A DNA stretch of 64,000 bases from Prochlorococcus marinus str. MIT 0918. Lineage in GTDB: Bacteria; Cyanobacteriota; Cyanobacteriia; PCC-6307; Cyanobiaceae. Shown here in pieces: positions 9,144 to 16,378 of this stretch. The notes beneath the pieces are model-generated. The model made no database searches. It was not told the DNA's origin and saw nothing but the letters and a program-made list of their open reading frames with translations. Numbering within the stretch: the first letter of the stretch is position 1; every line of letters starts with the position of its first letter. The stretch spans positions 496,001 to 560,000 of the forward strand of contig NZ_CP114780.1 in assembly GCF_027359415.1 (NCBI RefSeq). Reading direction: 5' to 3'. Both the position numbers and the translations under genes were made by a program.

Positions 9144-10076
9144 TTGAAAAATTTAGTCACAGGGGGTAGTGGGTTTGTGGGATCCCATTTGATAGATAGA
9201 CTGATGAACTCAGGAGAGGAGGTGATTTGTATAGACAACTTAAGTACTGGAAGAGAACAAAATATAGAACAATGGCAAAATAATGAGCGCTTTAAATTAA
9301 TAAAGCATGACATAGTCGATCCTATTCAATTGGAAGTAGATCGAATTTGGCACTTAGCATGCCCTGCATCACCAAAGCATTATCAAAGCAACCCAATTAA
9401 AACCGCCAAAACTTGTTTTCTAGGGACATACAATATGCTTGGGCTGGCAAGAAGAACAAAAGCCAGGCTTTTATTGGCAAGTACAAGTGAAGTATATGGA
9501 GATCCTGAAATTCATCCTCAACCTGAGAGTTATCAAGGATCTGTAAATCCTATAGGAATAAGAAGTTGCTACGACGAAGGCAAAAGAATTGCAGAATCTC
9601 TTTGCTTTAATTATTTACGAGTACATAAAACAGAAGTTCGTATAGCAAGAATCTTTAACACTTACGGTCCTAGAATGCTTCCTAATGATGGTCGAGTAAT
9701 AAGTAATTTTATTTGTCAATCACTTTTACAAAAACCCTTAACTATATACGGTGATGGGAATCAGACTCGTTCCTTTTGTTATATAGATGATCTAATTGAA
9801 GGGTTGATACTCCTAATGAAATCTGATCATATAGGACCTATCAATCTTGGCAACCCTGAAGAATACACAATATTAGAGTTATCCAACTTAATTATCAAAA
9901 AAATTAATTGCAAACTAATTACAAAACGACTCCCTCGACCAGAAGATGATCCCATAAAAAGGAAACCTGTAATTGATTTAGCAAAAAGACTTCTTAATTG
10001 GGAGCCATCAATAAATATAGACCAAGGTTTAAATCAAACCATCAAATATTTCAAAGATAATTTCAATGCTAATTAG
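9144..10076 (+). CDS. NAD-dependent SDR sugar epimerase/dehydratase, UDP-glucuronate decarboxylase type
   Basis: A 310-residue extended SDR enzyme. The NAD-binding motif VTGGSGFVGSHL sits at residues 5-16 and the catalytic Tyr143 and Lys147 are in SCYDEGKR. The diagnostic HLACPASPKHYQSNP (about 70-84) and RIFNTYGPRM are those of UDP-glucuronate decarboxylase (UDP-xylose synthase), which turns UDP-glucuronate into UDP-xylose for surface glycans. The start is a TTG with no good Shine-Dalgarno, but an in-frame ATG is missing and the N-terminus begins exactly at the Rossmann strand. It is the first rightward gene of the polysaccharide stretch. Confidence 0.85.
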   Translation: MKNLVTGGSGFVGSHLIDRLMNSGEEVICIDNLSTGREQNIEQWQNNERFKLIKHDIVDPIQLEVDRIWHLACPASPKHYQSNPIKTAKTCFLGTYNMLGLARRTKARLLLASTSEVYGDPEIHPQPESYQGSVNPIGIRSCYDEGKRIAESLCFNYLRVHKTEVRIARIFNTYGPRMLPNDGRVISNFICQSLLQKPLTIYGDGNQTRSFCYIDDLIEGLILLMKSDHIGPINLGNPEEYTILELSNLIIKKINCKLITKRLPRPEDDPIKRKPVIDLAKRLLNWEPSINIDQGLNQTIKYFKDNFNAN

Positions 10077-10115
10077 ATACTTATTTATTAATTTATTATA
10101 TTAAGGAGAATATTG

Positions 10116-10934
10116 TTGTCAAAAAATAATTTTTTATATTTCATCTTTCCTCTAATAATTGGAATAACATTCTATAATCAGTACCTTCTTCTGGCATTAT
10201 TATTAGCTAGTATTATACTATTGATAGTTAAATATATTATAAGCCTATTGATTAGGTTCCTTACTATAATTTATAGGATCTATATTTTAGAGAAAGTTAA
10301 GCCCAATATTAATTCTATTATTAACAGTAATAGAATTGCATTGTGCAATGAAAAACGTAAATTAACCTCTGTTGATCCATATGGAATAATTGATGAGTCT
10401 AAGTGGATAGGAAAAAAAGAAGGAAAATCATTAGGTAGGGATTACTTTATTCAAAAAGTCTTATTGCCAAAACTGAGTTTAATTATGAATATAAATACTA
10501 ATGATGATAGATTAATGTCAATTCTAATAGCTTATTCATTAGAACAAATAGAAAAAATAACTAGTGAAGTAGATTTACAAATAAGGTGTTATCCAAAATC
10601 GATGGATGGATTAGAATATGAAAGGTATTGCAAAGAGATACTATTGAAATATGGTTGGGAGGTTATTGAAACTAGAAAAACAGGTGATCAAGGTGTTGAT
10701 CTAATTGGTCATATAAATAACCTGAAAGTATGTATTCAGTGCAAATATTTAAAGAAGCCAATCGGTAACAAAGCTGTGCAAGAGATAATAGCAGGTAAAA
10801 GCTTTTATAAAGGAACTCATGCTGTTGTTGTAGGGAAATCTGGTTTTACTAATTCAGCTATTGAGCTAGCAAGAGCCAGCAATGTAACTCTAATTAGTGA
10901 TTTAGAGTTACATTATTTAAAAAAAATTATTTAA
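10116..10934 (+). CDS. Membrane-anchored Mrr-type restriction endonuclease-like protein
   Basis: Two TTG codons (10113 and 10116) could start it; the second gives better spacing from the strong AAGGAGAA at 10103-10110. Residues about 5-55 hold two or three hydrophobic helices. After a polar linker, a C-terminal Mrr_cat domain begins at YPKSMDGLEYERYCKEIL. Its PD-(D/E)xK core is visible as GDQGVDLI (Asp near 195) and CIQCKYL (QxK motif near 208-210), followed by the family block VQEIIAGKSFYKGTHAVVV. Such domains cleave DNA, often modified or recombining DNA. Membrane tethering suggests action on incoming DNA or at the nucleoid-membrane interface, which is inference. No methyltransferase or specificity subunit adjoins it. 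Confidence 0.8.
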   Translation: MSKNNFLYFIFPLIIGITFYNQYLLLALLLASIILLIVKYIISLLIRFLTIIYRIYILEKVKPNINSIINSNRIALCNEKRKLTSVDPYGIIDESKWIGKKEGKSLGRDYFIQKVLLPKLSLIMNINTNDDRLMSILIAYSLEQIEKITSEVDLQIRCYPKSMDGLEYERYCKEILLKYGWEVIETRKTGDQGVDLIGHINNLKVCIQCKYLKKPIGNKAVQEIIAGKSFYKGTHAVVVGKSGFTNSAIELARASNVTLISDLELHYLKKII

Positions 10935-10957
10935 GATAAGTATTTATTTTATTAGGC

Positions 10958-11728
10958 CTAAATTAGGCTTCGATATATTATTCTCCCTATTAACTCACGA
11001 AGAGCTATAGATGTTTTATTTAATGAATCTGCATTAGGAATCCACATATATGGGTTTATAAATCTATTATTGGATAAGATTCCCTTAGTTAGAAAATCAA
11101 CTGGGAAAGGAAAGATATTAAGCCCTTGTCTTTCAAAAACCACCTTTGCTCTTTTCATATGATAAGCACTAGTAACAAGGATAATTTTAGGTGTTTTATT
11201 TTTAATATTATTCTCTAATAACTTCCTAATCTCTAAAGCTTCTTCGGATGTATTCCTCACTGGTGGAGTACTAAAAAGATTATTTGAAGGTACTCCTAAC
11301 AAAATAGCTTCTTTAATATAGATACTTCCTTCTGGTGGTAATTCTGGAGAGTATGGGCTCATTCCTCCAGTAAAAAACAAATTAGAAGCTTTACCAGCTT
11401 TAAAAAGTTCAATGCCTGCTATAAATCTATCTGGGTCATTCCATTCATATATTCTTGTTTTGCCAGGTGGCAAATGTCGTGCACTACTCAATACAACTAT
11501 TGCATCTGCTTTGGTTATTTGTTCTATTTTCAACCTTTCCCAGGGGGATTCAATCCATTTCCAAAGCAACTCAGAAACTATTCCTATGCTTGAAAGCCAA
11601 ATTATAGAAATAGCTGTAGGAATAATCCATTTGGATTTTTTAAGTTGAAATAGGACAACCAAAAATAAGAATATACCAAGTGGCATAACAAGCAATGGCA
11701 GAAATTTACTTAATAAATAAATAACCAA
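10958..11728 (-). CDS. YdcF/SanA-like (DUF218) membrane protein
   Basis: A 256-residue protein with two N-terminal membrane helices (about 3-27 and 34-52) and a DUF218 domain outside. Domain marks are ADAIVVLSSARHLPPGK, RFIAGIELFKAGKASNLFFTGG, NTSEEALEIRKLL and ILVTSAYHMKRAKVVFERQG. Enterobacterial relatives (SanA, ElyC/YcbC) affect envelope permeability and the use of undecaprenyl phosphate, which would fit a polysaccharide gene neighbourhood. The substrate is not known. It is convergent with the Mrr-like gene, leaving 23 bases between them, and divergent from the acyltransferase. Confidence 0.83.
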   Translation of the reverse strand: MVIYLLSKFLPLLVMPLGIFLFLVVLFQLKKSKWIIPTAISIIWLSSIGIVSELLWKWIESPWERLKIEQITKADAIVVLSSARHLPPGKTRIYEWNDPDRFIAGIELFKAGKASNLFFTGGMSPYSPELPPEGSIYIKEAILLGVPSNNLFSTPPVRNTSEEALEIRKLLENNIKNKTPKIILVTSAYHMKRAKVVFERQGLNIFPFPVDFLTKGILSNNRFINPYMWIPNADSLNKTSIALRELIGRIIYRSLI

Positions 11729-11965
11729 AGCTAGTTATTAGTATAATAAATCCTATAAATAATAATTTAAATTGAAAGAAAACAAGCTAAATACTCTCCA
11801 AATCTAAAAAAACTTTACTTTAGCATGGATTAATTGAGGAGGTAATGCTAGGGTATAAAGAATTAATTCGAACAATAATATAATTAAATATCTTTTATGG
11901 GATTGCTAGGTTATCAATGACTTTAATCTACAGAAAAGCTAATTAACTAATCCATCTTTAATAAA

Positions 11966-13036
11966 GTGAAAAATCAAATTAAATTTAATGCTAAGAGAAG
12001 CTTCTCTTTACTGCCAGAGTTTGATCAATCTCTAACCTTCTTAAATTCAGGCCTAACACAAGATGGAATAAGGACCGCCAGAGGTATTCTAATATGCCTT
12101 GTTGTTCTAGGTCATATAGATTCATTTTCTCCTGAATATAAGGCTTTTACAGCAACTATATATAATTTTCATGTGATCTCATTTTTAATGATTTCCATGT
12201 TAAAAACAACTAATAAATTTAGCTTCAAAGAATTTTATATTATATGTAAACGATATTTAGGGCTCTTAATTCCAATAACAATAATAGCATTTCTAATCTT
12301 TCAATTTCTCATTGAAAAGAATAATCTATCAAATATATCGTCAGTATTTTCGAATTACTTTATGGCTTTAATAACTGGTAATGTTAAATATTTTGATCTA
12401 AGTACTGGACTCGAGCTTTTTTGGTTTATGTATGCAATAACAGGTCTTGTTACTATTAGAATGTTAATTAAAAAATATGCGTATAACAATTTACTTAGAA
12501 TATTTTCCCTAATTATCTTTTCTTTTATAGGTGGTTTATCTACTAAGTATCTACAATACTCTTCTCCATCATGGATTGGAATTGCAAGCTATTCTATTAG
12601 TCTAATAGTTCTTTCTTTTTTTATAATAAATATATTTAACTTGTTAGAGAAGAAGTCAAAAATTATTGTTAGAATTACTTTAATAATAATATTCTTAATT
12701 TTAAGTTTTAATGGATTACCTGGTGGCTATAATAACTTAGCTCATTTAAAAGTTCCACTACCATGGGATATAATAAATTATTTTTCACTTATTTTCTATG
12801 TATCTACAGTTTTTAAGATAATATCATTTACATCAGAATCATCTTTATGTAAAATATTTTTTAGAGATATAGGAAGTTACTCATTAGGTATATACTTAAC
12901 TCATATGTTTTTTCTTTACCCACTTAATACTTCTCCATTCCTTGTAAACCTATTTGAACCATTTAGAATTATTATTATCTTTATTAGTGTTATGTTTTTA
13001 TCAACTACTTCTTCCCAATTATTACTAAGAAAATAA
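11966..13036 (+). CDS. Acyltransferase 3 family membrane protein
   Basis: A 356-residue protein starting at GTG. After a polar N-terminus of about 35 residues it carries ten or so hydrophobic helices. The block GIRTARGILICLVVLGHIDSF contains the conserved Arg and the helix-borne His of acyltransferase family 3 (OafA/WecH/ExoZ type), and GSYSLGIYLTHMFFLYP near the C-terminus is the usual final motif. These enzymes O-acetylate or otherwise acylate sugars of exopolysaccharide or O-antigen across the inner membrane. It is followed after one base by an EpsG-type gene, so both should be co-translated. Confidence 0.78.
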   Translation: MKNQIKFNAKRSFSLLPEFDQSLTFLNSGLTQDGIRTARGILICLVVLGHIDSFSPEYKAFTATIYNFHVISFLMISMLKTTNKFSFKEFYIICKRYLGLLIPITIIAFLIFQFLIEKNNLSNISSVFSNYFMALITGNVKYFDLSTGLELFWFMYAITGLVTIRMLIKKYAYNNLLRIFSLIIFSFIGGLSTKYLQYSSPSWIGIASYSISLIVLSFFIINIFNLLEKKSKIIVRITLIIIFLILSFNGLPGGYNNLAHLKVPLPWDIINYFSLIFYVSTVFKIISFTSESSLCKIFFRDIGSYSLGIYLTHMFFLYPLNTSPFLVNLFEPFRIIIIFISVMFLSTTSSQLLLRK

Positions 13037-13037
13037 T

Positions 13038-14084
13038 ATGTGGCTCTATTACCTACTTATAATAATATTTTTCTGGTTTGGATGGGAAGGCAGTAAAAGC
13101 CCTTCAAAATCAAGGAAACTCTTTACGGTAGGGATTATTTTCCTTACCTTTTTTGTTGGTTTTAGACATGAAGTAGGCTGTGATTACTTAGCTTATGAAT
13201 TTCAATATGGTAATATTGAATCTACAGTGGGAGAATCTGGTCCTTGGATTAATAAATTCTATTGGGCATTAGTAATAACACTAAATAATCTAAATCTCCC
13301 TTATGAGAGCTTAAATGTCATTACTTCAATTGTATTCTTTTCAGGGTTTTGGAAACTTGCACGAAGATTTAATAACCCAGCCGCAATATTAGCTTTTTCA
13401 TTTCCTTTTCTTATATTTGCTCTTCCTATGTCTGCCACAAGACAAGCATTGGCTATGGGAGTTGCTTTTTTTGGTATTAATGAACTACTTGAGCGTCGTT
13501 TCTTATTCTCCTTTCTATGGTTTTTAACTGCCTCCCAATTTCACAGTAGTGGGATGATTTTCATTGGCTTTATTCCTTTACTCTTTTGGAAAGATACTAA
13601 AAAGGCTTGGCTATTTGCATCTCCTTTTCTAATTGCTTTTGCTTTATTTATATTCAGTTCTTCTGCATATGAACTAGCAATATATCGTTATGGAGCTGAG
13701 GGTCTTGGGGAGGATTCAAAAGGAGCAATATACAGAACATTAGTTCTATTCTTATTTGGCGGGTACTTCCAACTATCTCTAAAGAATCTATGGAAGATGA
13801 AACTTCCTAAAAGTTTTCCATTAATTAACCTATCTACTTATTGCATGATAGCTATATTCCTAATGTCTTATATAATTCCAACAATTGCTGATAGGCTTGG
13901 CTATTATTTATTTATATTCTTATCAATAATAGCTTCTCAAGTACCAAGCTTGCTTAAGAATAATTCGGAAAACATATACTTCCTCATGCAAGCCTTAATA
14001 ACTATAGTATTTGTAGTATGGTCTATTTTTAGTTGGCAAGTTCAATTTTGCTATTCACCTTATAATACATGGCTTTTTGGATAA
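13038..14084 (+). CDS. EpsG family membrane protein, probable polysaccharide polymerase
   Basis: A 348-residue polytopic membrane protein with about ten helices. The motif FFVGFRHEVGCDYLAYEFQYG at about residues 40-60 (Arg-His...Gly-x-Asp...Tyr) is the typical luminal segment of EpsG proteins, and the helix SATRQALAMGVAFFGI carries the second conserved Arg. EpsG-like proteins are Wzy-type polymerases or components of exopolysaccharide polymerisation. The start ATG lies one base after the stop of the acyltransferase gene, implying coupling. The two genes probably belong to one surface-glycan assembly pathway. Confidence 0.78.
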   Translation: MWLYYLLIIIFFWFGWEGSKSPSKSRKLFTVGIIFLTFFVGFRHEVGCDYLAYEFQYGNIESTVGESGPWINKFYWALVITLNNLNLPYESLNVITSIVFFSGFWKLARRFNNPAAILAFSFPFLIFALPMSATRQALAMGVAFFGINELLERRFLFSFLWFLTASQFHSSGMIFIGFIPLLFWKDTKKAWLFASPFLIAFALFIFSSSAYELAIYRYGAEGLGEDSKGAIYRTLVLFLFGGYFQLSLKNLWKMKLPKSFPLINLSTYCMIAIFLMSYIIPTIADRLGYYLFIFLSIIASQVPSLLKNNSENIYFLMQALITIVFVVWSIFSWQVQFCYSPYNTWLFG

Positions 14085-14339
14085 TGAAAATAAACTTTAT
14101 GTTGAAGAGTTAAGATTTAATAAATCAATTAATTCATAAGTTAATAATATGATTTTAAAAATTTCTTTCCATAGAATAACAAAAACCTGACAAAATAAAC
14201 TTCCAATAATCTATAAGTTATAAATGAAATAAAATATATTTAAAGCTTTGAAGAGATATTACCCAAACAAAAATAGAACTATTAAAGGCTATCAAAGATG
14301 GGCCTAAAAACACAAAGCCCCTAAAGCAGTCAGTTACAG
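14085..14339. other. Spacer downstream of the EpsG gene
   Basis: AT-rich, without a credible gene. The last 60 bases are more GC-rich (GGGCCTAAAAACACAAAGCC...) and lead into the repeat cluster at 14340-14386. No clear terminator for the EpsG gene is visible. Confidence 0.45.
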
Positions 14340-14386
14340 AATCTATAGAGACCCCACAAAGAATCTATAGACAATCCCTATAGATT
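14340..14386. promoter_or_regulatory. Three copies of AATCTATAG: candidate operator of the RHH gene
   Basis: AATCTATAG occurs at 14340-14348 and again at 14362-14370, exactly 22 bases (two helical turns) apart. Its exact reverse complement CTATAGATT is at 14378-14386, so copies two and three form a perfect 9-bp inverted repeat around seven bases. The cluster ends 30 bases before the ATG of a gene whose product has a ribbon-helix-helix-like segment. Such proteins bind as arrays of dimers to short repeated sites on one face of DNA, often their own promoter. Autoregulation is therefore the natural reading; it is inference. Confidence 0.6.
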
Positions 14387-14416
14387 ATCATACAATAGAA
14401 GCAACCAGAGGGGCTC

Positions 14417-14923
14417 ATGGAACGAAGCTGGGGAAAAGTTAGAGATGAATGGCTCGACAAGACTTCTCTTGAAGAAGAAATCTCCTTATGGGCTATTGAG
14501 TGTCTAAATAAAAATGAAAAAGCTATCTATTCGCTAGAAGAAATATCTAAAGAAGGTTCTAGCAATCAGATAGAAGAAAAAATTAAAGAGCTTAGAAAAA
14601 CAATAAGAAGCGAGATCTTGGAAAAAGAAAATAGCTTGGATGATTTAAGCCTAAATACTGCAAACTCTTCAAAGCTTCAAGTATCTGTTCCTGCAAGTCT
14701 AAATTACTTAATGAAAGCTTGGGCTGCAGCTGAAGGCAGAGACTTATCTAGTGTTGCTTTGCAATGTTTAGAAATTGGCTTAAGAGCAATGAAAAGCAAA
14801 GGCTCTATACCATCAGCTGCTATAGAGCGTTATAACGTGGCATGCCAAAGAAGGATAGCTCTTGCAGAGGTTAATAATATTTGGGACAAGCATGAATCTA
14901 TATCCATAAAAAACACAATCTAA
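14417..14923 (+). CDS. Putative ribbon-helix-helix DNA-binding protein
   Basis: A 168-residue protein. The N-terminal half is acidic and helical with coiled-coil character (residues about 20-75). Residues 86-126 show a CopG/Arc-like pattern: a short strand KLQVSVPASL, a helix NYLMKAWAAAEG, a turn RDLSS, then a second helix VALQCLEIGLRAMKSKG. The C-terminus adds another charged helix. This is larger than a simple antitoxin and could be a regulator or an antitoxin with an extra oligomerisation domain. A purine-rich AGAGGGG precedes the ATG. Three AATCTATAG sites lie upstream, and an unknown gene follows after five bases. Confidence 0.6.
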   Translation: MERSWGKVRDEWLDKTSLEEEISLWAIECLNKNEKAIYSLEEISKEGSSNQIEEKIKELRKTIRSEILEKENSLDDLSLNTANSSKLQVSVPASLNYLMKAWAAAEGRDLSSVALQCLEIGLRAMKSKGSIPSAAIERYNVACQRRIALAEVNNIWDKHESISIKNTI

Positions 14924-14928
14924 TTAAT

Positions 14929-15309
14929 ATGAATTGTCATTTATATAAAAAAAAATATGTAAAAAGAATCTCATTATCTGAGATCTCACCTTTAAGTAAT
15001 TTTGAAAGTAAGAGTACATCAAGTCTGATATACATACTATTTAGAGCTGCTGACAATAAACTAAAAATAGTATTTAACAAGAAAATAGATCAAGATATAA
15101 GTAATGAAGGTTTTAAAGAAATTGGCAGAAAATTAGGATCAAGAAGAGATTACGATCTAATGAAACTTACTTTAAAAGAATTAGGACACGAATATATAAT
15201 ATCAACCCAAGGATATAAATATTCGATTCTTCTTATACGTCATTTAAATACAATTGGTTTCCCTACTATATCTGCAAAAAAAATATTTAAGAAAAAAATA
15301 ACTATTTAA
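14929..15309 (+). CDS. Small basic protein, partner of the RHH gene, function unknown
   Basis: A 126-residue, Lys-rich basic protein (about 20 Lys), five bases downstream of the RHH-like gene and therefore very probably co-transcribed. It begins MNCHLYKKKYVKRIS and contains a strand-rich middle (SLIYILFRAADNKLKIVFNKK), a helix KEIGRKLGSRRDYDLMKLTLKELGHEYI, and ends in a basic tail. I see no known catalytic motif. The basic charge opposite an acidic partner is compatible with a toxin-antitoxin or nucleic-acid-binding pair, but sequence alone does not show that. Confidence 0.55.
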   Translation: MNCHLYKKKYVKRISLSEISPLSNFESKSTSSLIYILFRAADNKLKIVFNKKIDQDISNEGFKEIGRKLGSRRDYDLMKLTLKELGHEYIISTQGYKYSILLIRHLNTIGFPTISAKKIFKKKITI

Positions 15310-15332
15310 GCAGATTAAATAAGGACATTAGT

Positions 15333-15827
15333 CTAGTAAGAGCATTCTAATGTTTCTATAGTATTTCTTTTAGTTATTGGATTAGTACCAAATGCTATAG
15401 AGCATAAATAGCGTAAGTCCTCATCGCGGAATATTACATTAGTAAAATCAGTTCCATTTATAATGACATCTTTAAATCTTGCGTTAAAAGCAAATGCATC
15501 TTCTAAGATTGTATTTGTCAAATCTGTGCCTTCAAATACTGCTGAATCAAGTGTTGCATTACGAAGATTAGCATTGGATAAATTAGTGTTTAATAGTTTA
15601 GCTCCAAAGAGACTTGCTCCTTCTAAGTTAGTTCCAGAAAGATTAGCGTCTTGAAGGTTTGTTAAATAGAAAGTAGCCCCTTTTAAATCCAATTTCGAGA
15701 AATCTTCCCCAGTTAAAGTTTGCTTACCATAGTCAATTGAAGCAAAACTAGGCGTTATAGGTAAGAAAAACAAAAAGAAGGAAATAAGAAATGTAAAAAG
15801 CCTTAATGGATAGATCATGGGCATCAA
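15333..15827 (-). CDS. Secreted pentapeptide-repeat protein
   Basis: A 164-residue protein with an N-terminal signal peptide (hydrophobic core LFTFLISFFLFFLPITPSFA, likely cleavage after FASFA-like ...SFA-S). It continues with roughly a dozen pentapeptide repeats A(D/N)LXX: LDLKGATFYLTNLQDANLSGTNLEG in outline, then more. The repeats should fold into a right-handed quadrilateral beta-helix. The C-terminal cap carries two cysteines (LRYLCS and ETLECSY) that could form a disulfide. Cyanobacteria export many such proteins to the thylakoid lumen or periplasm; no specific function can be given. The gene is convergent with the RHH module. Confidence 0.85.
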   Translation of the reverse strand: MMPMIYPLRLFTFLISFFLFFLPITPSFASIDYGKQTLTGEDFSKLDLKGATFYLTNLQDANLSGTNLEGASLFGAKLLNTNLSNANLRNATLDSAVFEGTDLTNTILEDAFAFNARFKDVIINGTDFTNVIFRDEDLRYLCSIAFGTNPITKRNTIETLECSY

Positions 15828-15994
15828 TGGTTTTTAAGTAAAAATACCTTTTAATTTAATTAATTAAATTTATATTTTAGGTTTTGTTTATGAAGACTGA
15901 TTTGTACAATATAGAAAGTTAATAAAATGTTTATATTGAAGGTGATTTCCTTTCTCCAAAAATAAGCTAAAAAGAAATTAGCTAATAAAAGGGA

Positions 15995-16297
15995 ATGTTT
16001 TCCTCTGTTTACACTAAGAAGATTCAAGAAATCCTTATGAGACTTTCAAAGGGAGAAAAGGTGACCTTAAAAGAAAGGTTATATATTCAAGAAGCAGCTG
16101 ATAAAGATCAATCAATTGCCTCTTGGCTGAAAAAAGCAAAAAGGATGCAGCAATCTAAAGAACCTAATGACCAAATAGAATCGTTAATAAATGACCTTAA
16201 TATTGGATCCTCAGAACCTGGTTCAACTTATAACCCTAAACACGAAGATCTAGGAAGTTGGTTTTCAGGTGCACCTTCATGGGTTTCTAGAAGCTAG
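15995..16297 (+). CDS. Conserved small protein, function unknown
   Basis: A 100-residue cytoplasmic protein. The first 55 residues look helical and basic (KIQEILMRLSKGEKVTLKER, then SIASWLKKAKRMQQ). The rest is acidic and Ser/Gly rich, ending in LGSWFSGAPSWVSRS, a Trp-containing tail that resembles a docking peptide. I do not recognise a domain. The ATG follows AAAAGGGA. It precedes the GMC oxidoreductase by 81 bases on the same strand; a functional link is not evident. Confidence 0.6.
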   Translation: MFSSVYTKKIQEILMRLSKGEKVTLKERLYIQEAADKDQSIASWLKKAKRMQQSKEPNDQIESLINDLNIGSSEPGSTYNPKHEDLGSWFSGAPSWVSRS

Positions 16298-16378
16298 TTT
16301 TTCAATAAAAATTAAAAGCAATTTATATATGGAATTTCAATATATAAAATCAATAGATATCTAGATTAAATTTTAAAA

